From Bacillota bacterium (GTDB lineage Bacteria > Bacillota > Clostridia > Oscillospirales > Acutalibacteraceae), in the NCBI GenBank assembly GCA_029005175.1, contig JAQXFQ010000032.1:1-35107 (forward strand): DNA of 35,107 nt, read 5' to 3'. The notes below the pieces were generated by a model that had not been told where the DNA came from, searched no databases, and was given only the letters and a program-made list of their open reading frames with translations. Below, piece after piece: positions 1 to 7,903 of the stretch. The number at the start of each line of letters is the position of its first letter. Position 1 is the first letter of the stretch. A program made the position numbers and the translations under genes.

Positions 1-623
1 ATCTTGCGAAGAAGATACGGCAGTGAGCCTATATGATCCTCATGTCCGTGAGTGAGAAAAATACCCCTGATTTTTTCTTTATTATTTTCCAGATAGGTAA
101 AATCCGGAATAACCAAATCTACACCGAGCATAGTATCATCGGGAAAAGCCATACCGCAGTCAACGACGATTGCATCATCACCGTACTCAAACATAGTGAT
201 GTTTTTGCCGATTTCATTCAAACCGCCTATAAATGAGATTTTCACAGGGAGCTTAGGTTCGTCAACCGGCTGGCGCGGGGAACGCTGATAATTTTTCTTA
301 TGATAATTATTCTGATAGCCATTCTGATAACTATTTCGATAGCTCCCGGAGCGTCTTACGTTTACCTCCTGAACTACGGGTTCTTTTTCGGACGCTGCGT
401 CCTGCCTGTACTGGTAATTCTTAAATCCGCTCTTGCTTCCGTAATTCTGACGATTCTTTCTGTATATACCGCTTGAGCGGACGTTCCGCTCACCTGACGC
501 ATTATCTGACGAATTCTGAGTTTTTCCGGGTAAAATCGCCGAATATTTATTCACTCCGTGCAAATCTTCATGACCTGTATTTTTACGATTCTTTTTAATA
601 TTGCTGTTGTTATTTTGCTGCAC
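1..623 (-). CDS. rnj: Ribonuclease J, N-terminal part (runs off the window)
   Basis: RNase J is a beta-CASP metallo-beta-lactamase with 5'-3' exo- and endonuclease activity in mRNA decay and rRNA maturation. The visible part holds GGLNEIGKN at about residue 133 and the metal-binding HGHEDHIG close to the window edge, both typical of the RNase J N-terminal metallo-beta-lactamase domain. The ORF track missed it because it is open at the left edge and starts with GTG. The GTG at 623 follows a GGAGG site (631-635) at 7 nt spacing. About 125 residues precede the catalytic domain. They are rich in Asn, Gln, Tyr, Arg and Lys and include a YQNGYQNNY stretch, so they look disordered and basic; most RNase J proteins begin only a few residues before this domain. 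The gene has its own promoter and a leader of about 335 nt. The C-terminal part lies outside the window. Identity is secure. Confidence 0.95.
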   Translation of the reverse strand, partial: MQQNNNSNIKKNRKNTGHEDLHGVNKYSAILPGKTQNSSDNASGERNVRSSGIYRKNRQNYGSKSGFKNYQYRQDAASEKEPVVQEVNVRRSGSYRNSYQNGYQNNYHKKNYQRSPRQPVDEPKLPVKISFIGGLNEIGKNITMFEYGDDAIVVDCGMAFPDDTMLGVDLVIPDFTYLENNKEKIRGIFLTHGHEDHIGSLPYLLRK

Positions 624-656
624 AAAAAGTCCTCCGTTTAAATTTTTTTACACACT

Positions 657-936
657 GCAATGTAACAGCCATCAGCCCGAATCACCCAATATTAATGATA
701 CGAGCGAAACAGGCTTTGCCGCATTGCTTGATTTGATTTTTTATCCGAACACATTCTGCCGTTATCAATCGATTCAGATGTAAGTATGACTAAAATCCGT
801 CAAAACAACTGAGTCCACATATCGATGACATTATAGCAAACTAAAACTGCTGCGGTCGACAGCCGATTACGGCTCATATTAAGCAAAGGTTGACAAAGCA
901 ACCAAAATAGATTTTATCTCAGTAATTTGCCGCAGC
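657..936 (-). promoter_or_regulatory. Structured 5' leader of rnj (candidate RNA element)
   Basis: Between the rnj promoter and the GTG start, the leader RNA can form an 8-bp outer stem (UGCUGCGG, 937-930, with CCGCAGCA, 855-848). It encloses two hairpins: GGUUG/CAACC (903-899 with 892-888) and AGCCG/CGGCU (874-870 with 865-861). This is a three-way-junction arrangement. Further downstream a second, weaker outer stem GCAAUG/CAUUGC (727-722 with 662-657) can form and ends about 20 nt before the Shine-Dalgarno site. A 13-nt direct repeat (ATCCGAACACATT at 743-755 and 943-955) and a shared TGCGGCAAA precede both domains. I do not recognise a known riboswitch class. The pairings are read directly; function is inferred. 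Confidence 0.45.
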
Positions 937-964
937 ATATAAATCCGAACACATTATCTATTCT

Positions 965-993
965 ATATTACCTTTTTATGTTTGTTTTGTCAA
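965..993 (-). promoter_or_regulatory. SigA-type promoter of rnj
   Basis: On the minus strand there is a perfect -35 TTGACA (988-993), a 17-nt spacer and -10 TAATAT (965-970). The start would be near 958, giving a leader of about 335 nt before the rnj GTG. Confidence 0.75.
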
Positions 994-1057
994 CTCCTCA
1001 TTTCTAAAATTATTTTAAACCTATATAAAAAAAATATGTCTGTTTGCACATTAAAAT

Positions 1058-1747
1058 TTAAGAAATTGAGCTTATGCAAAATGAAATCGTCACTCCTGCG
1101 GCCAGTCCGACAGCGGAAATATCCCGCTTTTCACTAAATGCGCTCGCAAATTCGCAAATAAATCCCGCCATGCCCATAAGCAGCAGAACAAGCGCAGCGA
1201 ATTCATTTTCCGCCGGAGATGCGCTGCGGTAAATCATAACAGCTATCGTTCTAATAATCAGTATTAACGAGGCTTCCGCGACTGTTACTGCAGATTTATT
1301 TCCGCCCGATTGGCTGCTTATATATCCGAGCGACAGTGCGATAAACGCAAACTCTGCCGCGTCGCCAAATATATAAAATTTTGCGCCAAACAGAATTGCA
1401 TAGTCCCTAAGCATACCTTTGCCCAATGCGAAGCAGGTCAGCGCGCAAAAGCCTGGCAGGCGGCTTTCTTTTACGTCAGAACTATTATCATAGGCAAGCG
1501 CGCGAAAAAAAAACATCCCCGCCGCAAACAATATGACCTGCACCGCTATGCCGATTTTCACCCCGAACAGAGCGGCAAATCCCCACCCGCATTCCGCAAA
1601 TATCCCCTTCACACAGCTAAATATGATTATCCCTGCGAAAACTGAAAAAATAACCGATGAGCCGCGCATTCTCTTTGTAAATACTGAAATAATAACCATC
1701 ATACTAATTGAGAGCAACGACGAAATGAGGGTGTATATAAAATTCAA
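1058..1747 (-). CDS. Integral membrane protein of unknown function
   Basis: I do not recognise this 229-residue protein. It is almost entirely hydrophobic, with about seven or eight predicted membrane segments (roughly residues 2-22, 31-49, 65-83, 128-145, 155-172, 183-200 and 209-226). Small residues are abundant and short charged loops such as DNSSDVKESR lie between segments. The TTG at 1747 is preceded by a GGAAGTGG site at suitable spacing; the next start candidate is the ATG pair at residues 16-17, inside the first membrane segment, so TTG is preferred. It lies upstream of rnj on the same strand, but rnj has its own promoter, so no functional link is implied. It is divergent from the C-GCAxxG-C-C gene. 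An open membrane-protein frame with a ribosome site makes a real gene likely. Confidence 0.65.
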   Translation of the reverse strand: MNFIYTLISSLLSISMMVIISVFTKRMRGSSVIFSVFAGIIIFSCVKGIFAECGWGFAALFGVKIGIAVQVILFAAGMFFFRALAYDNSSDVKESRLPGFCALTCFALGKGMLRDYAILFGAKFYIFGDAAEFAFIALSLGYISSQSGGNKSAVTVAEASLILIIRTIAVMIYRSASPAENEFAALVLLLMGMAGFICEFASAFSEKRDISAVGLAAGVTISFCISSIS

Positions 1748-1814
1748 ATTACCACTTCCAATAATAATTCAATATTTTTAATAATATTAAATTCAAATAT
1801 ATTTTTTAAAATAA

Positions 1815-1843
1815 TTGAGTATTACGGATTTATCTGATATAAT
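1815..1843 (+). promoter_or_regulatory. Promoter of the C-GCAxxG-C-C gene
   Basis: TTGAGT (1815-1820), a 17-nt spacer and TATAAT (1838-1843) lie about 48 nt before the ATG at 1891. Confidence 0.7.
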
Positions 1844-1890
1844 AGTTAAAGTCTTCATTTATAACAGATTATTTTAAAGAGGTTTTTAAT

Positions 1891-2346
1891 ATGACACATT
1901 CAGAAAAAGCCAGAGAATTATTCATGCAGGGCTATAACTGCTCTCAAGCAGTATTTGGTGCGTTCTGCGACGTAACAGGCATCGAATTTGACACTGCTGT
2001 TCGCATAGCTTCCTCGTTCGGCGGCGGCATGGGCAGAATGCGTGAGGTCTGCGGCGCTGTTTCAGGCATGTTTATGGCAGCCGGCATGCTGTACACCGCC
2101 GACACGCCAAAAGACAGCATGGCAAAATCAGAGCATTACGCACGAATCCAACAGCTCGCCGAGGCATACCGCAGCAGCAACGGCTCAATAATATGCCGTG
2201 AGCTGCTCGGTCTCGGCAGTGGTAAATCCTCACCAAATGCCTCTCCGCGAACCGCTGAATATTACAAAAAACGTCCCTGCGCCGAGCTGGTTGCAGAGGC
2301 CGCGCAGATTCTCGACGATTACATAGCCCAGCACCCCATTGCATAA
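1891..2346 (+). CDS. C-GCAxxG-C-C family putative redox protein
   Basis: This 151-residue soluble protein matches the C_GCAxxG_C_C family, small cysteine-rich proteins thought to be redox active but without an established reaction. The family hallmarks are visible in order: NCSQAV near residue 16, an SFGGGMGR glycine-rich turn near residue 42, EVCGAVSG near residue 53 (the CGAxxG motif), a later Cys in IICRELLG and a last Cys in RPCAEL. Some relatives are selenoproteins; here all positions are ordinary Cys codons. The ATG follows AAAGAGG, and a clear sigma-A promoter sits just upstream. It may be transcribed alone, because the next gene has its own promoter. Confidence 0.85.
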   Translation: MTHSEKARELFMQGYNCSQAVFGAFCDVTGIEFDTAVRIASSFGGGMGRMREVCGAVSGMFMAAGMLYTADTPKDSMAKSEHYARIQQLAEAYRSSNGSIICRELLGLGSGKSSPNASPRTAEYYKKRPCAELVAEAAQILDDYIAQHPIA

Positions 2347-2373
2347 ATTTTTATTAATCTCAGCTGCAAAATA

Positions 2374-2402
2374 TTGACAAATTCATTTTTATGGTGTATT
2401 CT
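2374..2402 (+). promoter_or_regulatory. Promoter of the metallophosphoesterase-aminotransferase pair
   Basis: A perfect TTGACA (2374-2379), a 17-nt spacer and TATTCT (2397-2402) lie about 50 nt before the ATG at 2453. Confidence 0.65.
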
Positions 2403-2452
2403 CTATCTGTACTAGTTATCATAATACAGTGGATTGTTTAAGGAGAATTACT

Positions 2453-3292
2453 ATGAATCAACAGCATTTCGAGAAAAAATCAACAGATAAAAAGCGCACA
2501 CCGTTCAAATTGACCCTGATAATTTTAATATTGTGCTTTATTTGGTGGTTCAACAATTTCACGATCAGCGTCCACACTGAAATTGTTCACGATGACAGAA
2601 TAAATTCTGAAATCACCATAGTACATATTTCTGATTTGCACAGTGCTTCTTTCGGCAGGAACAATGCTAATCTGATTGCTGAAATCAAGAGGCAAAAACC
2701 CGACATAATCACCGTTACAGGCGATATGTACACATCAAACGACTCTAACGGTGAAGAAACTGCGCAAAATCTGCTTACAAAGTTAACCGAAATCGCTCCT
2801 GTCTATTATGTCAACGGAGAGCATGATTTAAAAAAGTCTTTCTCGGAAGCTTTGAGCGAAAGCGGTGTGAATGTACTGAATTATAAAGATGAAGTTGTAA
2901 CCATAAACGACACCTCACTTCACCTCTACGGCATTACCAATGTCTACTACACTCCGACATTTGACCTCGCCAACAAATTTGAACCCGACAGTGAGCGATA
3001 CAGCATACTGCTGGCTCACATACAAAACTTTGATAAATTTGCCTCGTTTGGTATTGACCTGTCGCTCTGCGGCGATACTCACGGAGGAATGATTCGTCTG
3101 CCGTTTGTCGGTGCGGTCTACACTCCCGACGGCGGTTTATTCCCCGAATTATCGGGAAACCGTATTAAGGGCATGTACCAAAAAAACGGCAAGCGCATGT
3201 TCATAACAAGCGGGCTGGGCAATTATCCTTTACCCATAAGATTCTGCAACCGCCCGGAAATTGCGGTATTAAAACTTAAGCCCAATAAATAA
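2453..3292 (+). CDS. Membrane-anchored metallophosphoesterase, YkuE-like, with altered motifs
   Basis: This is a calcineurin-like metallophosphoesterase of 279 residues, with one membrane segment at about 19-34 and the enzyme domain predicted outside the membrane. The start is the ATG at 2453 and not the GTG at 2429, because the AAGGAG site lies between them. The motifs are DLH (D61, H63), TGDM (D91), NGEHD (122-125), AHIQ (H189) and GDTHGG (D208, H210). The usual GNH(D/E) is GEHD here, and the usual GHTHGG is GDTHGG. So an Asn ligand and a His have become Glu and Asp, which could change the metal, lower activity, or mark a subfamily. The remaining ligands are intact. The aminotransferase follows 29 nt later with no terminator between, so the two are probably co-transcribed. 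Substrate unknown. Confidence 0.85.
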   Translation: MNQQHFEKKSTDKKRTPFKLTLIILILCFIWWFNNFTISVHTEIVHDDRINSEITIVHISDLHSASFGRNNANLIAEIKRQKPDIITVTGDMYTSNDSNGEETAQNLLTKLTEIAPVYYVNGEHDLKKSFSEALSESGVNVLNYKDEVVTINDTSLHLYGITNVYYTPTFDLANKFEPDSERYSILLAHIQNFDKFASFGIDLSLCGDTHGGMIRLPFVGAVYTPDGGLFPELSGNRIKGMYQKNGKRMFITSGLGNYPLPIRFCNRPEIAVLKLKPNK

Positions 3293-3321
3293 ATAAATTC
3301 AACTCCACAGGAGGCTTTACA

Positions 3322-4518
3322 ATGATAAATCAATCATACAAGCAAATGCTTCAAAAAAAGTCAGTCATACGTGAGCTCAGCGAATACGCCACCGCCAGAG
3401 GTAAGGAAATCGGATACGAAAATGTATTCGATTACAGCTTGGGCAATCCAAGCGTTCCCTGCCCACCGGATTTTAACAGCACTATGATAGACTTGCTGCA
3501 AAACAGCAATCCTGTAACTGTTCACGGCTACAGCCCGTCGCTCGGCATTGAATCGGTGCGAAAGTCTGTTGCGCATAGTCTGAACGACAGATTCGGAATG
3601 AATTACGAGAGCAAACATATATTTATGACTTCGGGCGCGGCCGGTGCTGTGGCTCATGCATTGCGCTGCGTCACTCAGCCGGGTGACGAGGTGATCACTT
3701 TCGCCCCGTATTTCCCTGAATACAACCCTTATGTTAATCAAACCGGCGCAGTTCTCAAGGTCGTTCCCGCAAATACTGAAAATTTTCAGATAAATTTTGA
3801 AGCCTTTGAAGCTATGCTCAATGAAAAGGTTGCGGCTGTTCTGATAAACACTCCCAACAATCCCTCCGGCATTGTGTATTCCACAGAGACAATAACACGC
3901 CTCGCCGATATTCTTCGCCGCAAGCAGGAAGAATATGGTCATGACATATTCCTTATAAGCGATGAGCCTTATCGTGAAATTGTGTTTGACGGTGTCGATT
4001 CCCCCTATGTTTCAAAATTCTACAGCAACACGCTTTCATGCTATTCCTATTCAAAAAGTCTCAGCCTTCCGGGTGAGAGAATCGGATATATCGCCGTAAA
4101 CCCAAGCGCAACCGACGCGGATATAATTGCCGTCATGTGCGGTCAGATAAGCCGCGGTATCGGTCACAACTGCCCGCCGTCAATTATTCAGCTTGCAGTT
4201 TCACAGGTATTGGAGCAGACAAGTGATTTATCTGTATACGAGACAAACATGAATCTGATTTACAATAAGCTGGTGGAGCTTGGTTTCACCGTAGTCAAGC
4301 CCGGCGGAACTTTTTATATCTTCCCAAAGGCATTGGAGGATGACGCAAAGGCATTTTGTATGAAGGCAAAGAATTATGACCTGATTCTTGTGCCGTCTGA
4401 TGACTTCGGCTGTCCCGGATACTTCCGCATGGCATACTGCATTGACACCGAAAAGGTGGAAAGAAGCCTTGCCGTGCTGGAAAAATTCGTCCGTGAGGAA
4501 TACGGAATTAACAAATAA
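3322..4518 (+). CDS. PLP-dependent class I/II aminotransferase (aspartate aminotransferase-like)
   Basis: This 398-residue protein is a fold-type I aminotransferase of the AspC/COG0436 kind that transfers amino groups between an amino acid and a 2-oxo acid. Visible signatures are NTPNNPSG (N180, PLP contact), SDEPYRE (D214 and Y217) and SYSKSLSLPGERIGY, with K245 as the Schiff-base lysine and R253 in the phosphate-binding region. The length is normal and no signal peptide is seen, so it is cytosolic. The start follows ACAGGAGG. It is the second gene of a pair with the metallophosphoesterase and ends at a strong terminator. Substrate specificity cannot be read from sequence; no biosynthetic neighbour helps. 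Confidence 0.9.
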   Translation: MINQSYKQMLQKKSVIRELSEYATARGKEIGYENVFDYSLGNPSVPCPPDFNSTMIDLLQNSNPVTVHGYSPSLGIESVRKSVAHSLNDRFGMNYESKHIFMTSGAAGAVAHALRCVTQPGDEVITFAPYFPEYNPYVNQTGAVLKVVPANTENFQINFEAFEAMLNEKVAAVLINTPNNPSGIVYSTETITRLADILRRKQEEYGHDIFLISDEPYREIVFDGVDSPYVSKFYSNTLSCYSYSKSLSLPGERIGYIAVNPSATDADIIAVMCGQISRGIGHNCPPSIIQLAVSQVLEQTSDLSVYETNMNLIYNKLVELGFTVVKPGGTFYIFPKALEDDAKAFCMKAKNYDLILVPSDDFGCPGYFRMAYCIDTEKVERSLAVLEKFVREEYGINK

Positions 4519-4524
4519 ATAAAC

Positions 4525-4582
4525 AAAACCCCGCCCCGATTTTGACAATCTGATGTCATAATCGGGGCGGGGTTCATATTTT
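4525..4582. terminator. Bidirectional intrinsic terminator
   Basis: A perfect 15-bp GC-rich inverted repeat, AACCCCGCCCCGATT (4527-4541) with AATCGGGGCGGGGTT (4560-4574), is extended by an inner TGACA/TGTCA stem. T-rich tails lie on both sides. It separates the convergent aminotransferase and amylase genes and can end transcription from either. Confidence 0.9.
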
Positions 4583-5864
4583 AATTTACTTTAAATATAA
4601 TCGGTTTTCCGCTGCATTTTACTTTGCCGCCGCTTACTGTAATTTCTTCGCCGCTTATCTCCTCGATATATTCGCCGTCGGGAGCATTTACGCTGACCTC
4701 ACCGGAATTGCACTTCATACTGAACACGCCGACGATTTTCACATCTTTTTTGCTCAGATATGCAGTAACTATGTTCGTTTCGTCATTCGCACTTGCTGAA
4801 AAATCAGCGTCTACGGGGAACATACGCTTTTTGATTTCACCAAGTTTAATCATATAAGGCGTTATATCCTTTTCTGCGCTTCTGTCGAACACAGCCTTAT
4901 CAAAGAGCGTGCAATACTCCTGATTCTGCCACTCCTGTCCGCCGTAAAGCATTGTTGTGCCTTTTTGGAAGTAAACAAATGCCAGCCAGTTGAGCATTTG
5001 CTCGGTATCGGGGAAAAGCTTGCTTGCTCGCTGAGTATCGTGATTCTCGAGAAATCTGACTTTAATGTAGTCTGAAGTGAATATATGCTCCTGATATGTA
5101 AGCATGTTCATATATGCGCTCAGGGTGCCCTCGCCCTTTACATAGCGGTCAAAATAATCCTGCACATCATAGGGATATTCCATATCAAAGGCACGATACA
5201 AATCTGAATCGGTTGCCACCGGGTACCCGCATTCACGAGCAAATTGAACATGACCTGTATACACTGACTCGGCCAGCCAAATTGCGCCGGGGTTCACTTT
5301 GGCAACCTCTTCCACTGCGCGCTCCCAGAATTCAGCAGGGACGCAGGAAGCCACATCACAGCGGAATCCGTCCACGATTTCCGCCCACATTTTCAGCGTA
5401 TCAATCTGGTAATCCCACAGTTCAGCATTACTATAATCGAGATCAATTACATCTGTCCAGTCACCGTAACGATTGCCAAAGCTGCCATCATCCTTCTTAA
5501 AGAAAAATTCAGGGTGTTCCGCTCTCAGCACAGAATCATGAGATGTGTGATTGTATACAACATCAATGATACACAGCATTCCGCGCGCATGAATCTCATC
5601 AACGAGATGCTTGAAATCGTCAAGTGTTCCATATTCGGGATTAATTCCCCTGTAGTCACGGATAGAATACGGGCAGCCCAGTTCTCCCTTTTTATTAATA
5701 ACGCCGATGGGATGAATCGGAAGCAGCCAGATAATATCAGTTCCCAAAGCCTTAATTCTGTCCAGATCGCTCTCCAGCGCGCTGAATGTGCCTTCCTCAG
5801 TGTGATTGCGAAGATAAACCGAATAAATAATTTTACCTCGCAATGAAATATCTGTCTTTTTCAT
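4581..5864 (-). CDS. Alpha-amylase family glycosyl hydrolase (GH13), intracellular
   Basis: This 427-residue GH13 enzyme hydrolyses or rearranges alpha-glucosidic bonds. The four conserved regions are present: DVVYNH (101-106), GFRCDVA with the nucleophile D170, WLAES with the acid/base E199, and FLENHD with D276. A short beta-sandwich C-terminal domain follows the barrel. There is no signal peptide, so it should act on cytosolic maltodextrins or glycogen. The ATG at 5864 follows AAGGATGG. It faces the aminotransferase across a shared terminator and is separated by about 155 AT-rich bases from the next minus-strand gene, so it is probably a single-gene unit. Exact specificity (amylase, neopullulanase-like or other) is open. 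Confidence 0.9.
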   Translation of the reverse strand: MKKTDISLRGKIIYSVYLRNHTEEGTFSALESDLDRIKALGTDIIWLLPIHPIGVINKKGELGCPYSIRDYRGINPEYGTLDDFKHLVDEIHARGMLCIIDVVYNHTSHDSVLRAEHPEFFFKKDDGSFGNRYGDWTDVIDLDYSNAELWDYQIDTLKMWAEIVDGFRCDVASCVPAEFWERAVEEVAKVNPGAIWLAESVYTGHVQFARECGYPVATDSDLYRAFDMEYPYDVQDYFDRYVKGEGTLSAYMNMLTYQEHIFTSDYIKVRFLENHDTQRASKLFPDTEQMLNWLAFVYFQKGTTMLYGGQEWQNQEYCTLFDKAVFDRSAEKDITPYMIKLGEIKKRMFPVDADFSASANDETNIVTAYLSKKDVKIVGVFSMKCNSGEVSVNAPDGEYIEEISGEEITVSGGKVKCSGKPIIFKVN

Positions 5865-6019
5865 AAAGATACCATCCTTTGTAAAATTTCTGTCATTTTT
5901 GATATTTTTTTAATTATATTTAAAAGATTTTCGACTATGTTTATGATTAAATTATAGCACTGATTATCAGGCAAAGTCTTATACTATTCTATTAATTTGT
6001 GATACTTTTCTCGGATTTA

Positions 6020-6877
6020 TCAATACCTGTTCTCGCTGTATTTTGCATTTGGATTGTATGGCAGTTTGTGAATATGCTCCTCGCGCTCTAAATAATAATT
6101 GTAAATCATGTTAGCGATTCTGCCGCGCATTTTTTTTATTTCAAGCTTGTGTTTTACATCGTCTGTCGCGCCTGATACAAAAATCGCCAAAAAATAATCT
6201 ACATATCTCAAATAAAAAATTCCCGCCTCGTGCCCTGCCGTCGGCATTTCCGCCGATTTGCGACCGACATAAATATCATCGCAGATATAGCGCATGAATC
6301 CGCTGCAATCGCGCTGCCTGAGGAACAAACGCCCCGCATACTCACACAGCCAGCGGCTGAGACCGTGATTGCGGTAGATATTTTCAAAAAACGTCAGCAT
6401 ATCCTGCGCACAAGTGACATTGCGGTAATCATCTCCCGGCAAATCGTTTTGACCCAGATGGCATACAATTGAGGTATGACTCATTCCGAATTTTCGGCAG
6501 CAGCTATTGATATAATCGTATCCGAGAAGCTCGATAAGCATGTTAGCAGGAGTGTCTTCGTCGGCGATTATCATCCAGCTAAGCAGCTCATCAATGGAAT
6601 AAGACATGGAACCGCGCTCAAAGGCTACCGAATCGGGAGAGATCCACAAGTCCGGAACAATCACGCAGTTTTCCAGATTAAAAGCGCCCTCCTCAACCCG
6701 CATCAATGCGGCGAGCAAAATAGGAATTTTTATCATATCTGCAGCCGGCATTACATAATCGGGTGCAAATTGAAAAGGAATCAGGTTAGTGTCAAAATCT
6801 TTGTATATAATAGAAATTACACCGTCAACACGGTGTATTTCATCGAGTATTTTTTGGGCAAGATCGTGATGTGTCAT
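6020..6877 (-). CDS. Class A beta-lactamase-like serine hydrolase fold, catalytic motifs lost
   Basis: The fold signature is that of the beta-lactamase2/serine hydrolase family (PF13354), 285 residues, with no evident signal peptide. Aligned to the family, SxxK is DMIK (D47, K50): the nucleophile Ser is a GAT Asp codon. SDN is DED (106-108) followed by a conserved TxAN. KTG is KSA (207-209). All three active-site motifs are therefore altered, and an acyl-enzyme mechanism is not expected. Surrounding residues (PAA..IKIPIL, ANMLIELLG, RNVTCAQDM) are well kept and the frame is intact, so it looks maintained and not decayed. The ATG at 6877 is preferred over the GTG at 6889 because AAAAGGTG lies 9 nt before it. 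It overlaps the end of the LD-carboxypeptidase gene by 38 nt, suggesting translational coupling and a peptidoglycan-related, perhaps binding, role. Confidence 0.75.
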   Translation of the reverse strand: MTHHDLAQKILDEIHRVDGVISIIYKDFDTNLIPFQFAPDYVMPAADMIKIPILLAALMRVEEGAFNLENCVIVPDLWISPDSVAFERGSMSYSIDELLSWMIIADEDTPANMLIELLGYDYINSCCRKFGMSHTSIVCHLGQNDLPGDDYRNVTCAQDMLTFFENIYRNHGLSRWLCEYAGRLFLRQRDCSGFMRYICDDIYVGRKSAEMPTAGHEAGIFYLRYVDYFLAIFVSGATDDVKHKLEIKKMRGRIANMIYNYYLEREEHIHKLPYNPNAKYSENRY

Positions 6878-7784
6878 TTCTAAATTCACCTTTTAAATAT
6901 ACTTCACATTTATTCGCCTGTGCGCGGATTTCGGCAGTCATACCCAGCGGAATCGATATAGAAGGAGTGCCGTGACCGCATTGCAGACCGCGCAATACGG
7001 GAATATTCAGCGGCTTTAATATTTCATCAAACAATTCCTGCAGCTGGTCGCAGGGCATACAATTCTGCCATGTGCCGAGTATAATGCCGCTGAATCGTTT
7101 GAGAATTCCGCTGTCACGCAGGTGTATCAGGCATCTGTCAACCGCATACGCTTCTTCACCCACATCCTCAAGAAAAAGTATGCGTCCGTGGGCTTCAATT
7201 TCATACGGAGTTCCCACCGTCGAGCAAATTACTGTGAGATTTCCGCCTGTCAGTATCCCCTCTGCCCTACCGCCGCATATACACTCAATATCGCCCGAGC
7301 AATTTATAAGTTTTTGCGGATAATTCCCTCGCAGTATATCAGCGAAGCATTGGCGGCTGAAGTCATCTCCGCACATCAAGGTATTTGACGGCATCGGGGT
7401 GTGAAAGGTCACAAGATTGCAGAATTTATTCAGCATGATGTGAAGCACGGTAACATCACTGAAGCCGCAGAATACCTTAGGATTCGCTCTAATTATATCA
7501 TAATTCAGATAATTTGCAAGCCTTGCGCCGCCGTATCCTCCGCGAATTGCGATAATTCCGCGAATTTTCGGGTCAGCAAACGCTTGATTGATGTCTGAGG
7601 CGCGTCTGCAATCATCACCTGCCAGATAGCCGCGCTCGCAGAAGCACGATGGAAACAGTTCGGGAACATAGCCGAGACTTTCAATAAATTTGGCGGCGGG
7701 GGCTATCAATTCTGCCTTGACAGGCGAACACGGTGCTACTATTGCAACCTTATCTCCTGCTGTCAACGGACGAGGAATTATCAT
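6840..7784 (-). CDS. LD-carboxypeptidase, peptidase family S66 (LdcA/MccF)
   Basis: S66 peptidases remove the terminal D-Ala from murein tetrapeptides (LdcA) or cleave related amide bonds (MccF). This 314-residue protein has the expected catalytic triad positions: S109 in the nucleophile elbow CGFSD, E206 in LFLED and H271 in CGHGTP. The conserved RGGYGGARL lies near residue 81. No signal peptide is seen, consistent with cytosolic murein recycling. The start follows TAAGGA. Its 3' end overlaps the inactive beta-lactamase-like gene, and the two are almost certainly one transcript. It lies just past the metK terminator. LdcA and MccF cannot be separated from the sequence alone; LdcA is the more common role. 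Confidence 0.9.
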   Translation of the reverse strand: MIIPRPLTAGDKVAIVAPCSPVKAELIAPAAKFIESLGYVPELFPSCFCERGYLAGDDCRRASDINQAFADPKIRGIIAIRGGYGGARLANYLNYDIIRANPKVFCGFSDVTVLHIMLNKFCNLVTFHTPMPSNTLMCGDDFSRQCFADILRGNYPQKLINCSGDIECICGGRAEGILTGGNLTVICSTVGTPYEIEAHGRILFLEDVGEEAYAVDRCLIHLRDSGILKRFSGIILGTWQNCMPCDQLQELFDEILKPLNIPVLRGLQCGHGTPSISIPLGMTAEIRAQANKCEVYLKGEFRNDTSRSCPKNTR

Positions 7785-7842
7785 ATCGTATCAATCCTTA
7801 CAAAAAATTTTTATATGATAATTTACGCGCATTTTTTACCGC

Positions 7843-7890
7843 ATATGAAAAAACCTCTATGAAAATTAATTTCACAGAGGTTTTTCATAT
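7843..7890 (-). terminator. Intrinsic terminator of metK
   Basis: Downstream of metK on the minus strand, a hairpin with stem AAAACCTCT/AGAGGTTTT is followed by TTTTTT. The flanks are also complementary, so it is nearly symmetric. Confidence 0.75.
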
Positions 7891-7903
7891 ATTGTATCAA
7901 AAA

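Noticed and set aside
601-783. 60-residue plus-strand ORF in the rnj leader
   Set aside because: No ribosome site and it reads antisense into the structured leader.
830-835. TATAAT on the minus strand within the rnj leader
   Set aside because: No acceptable -35 at 16-18 nt (CGACCG or similar), so it is not called as a second promoter.
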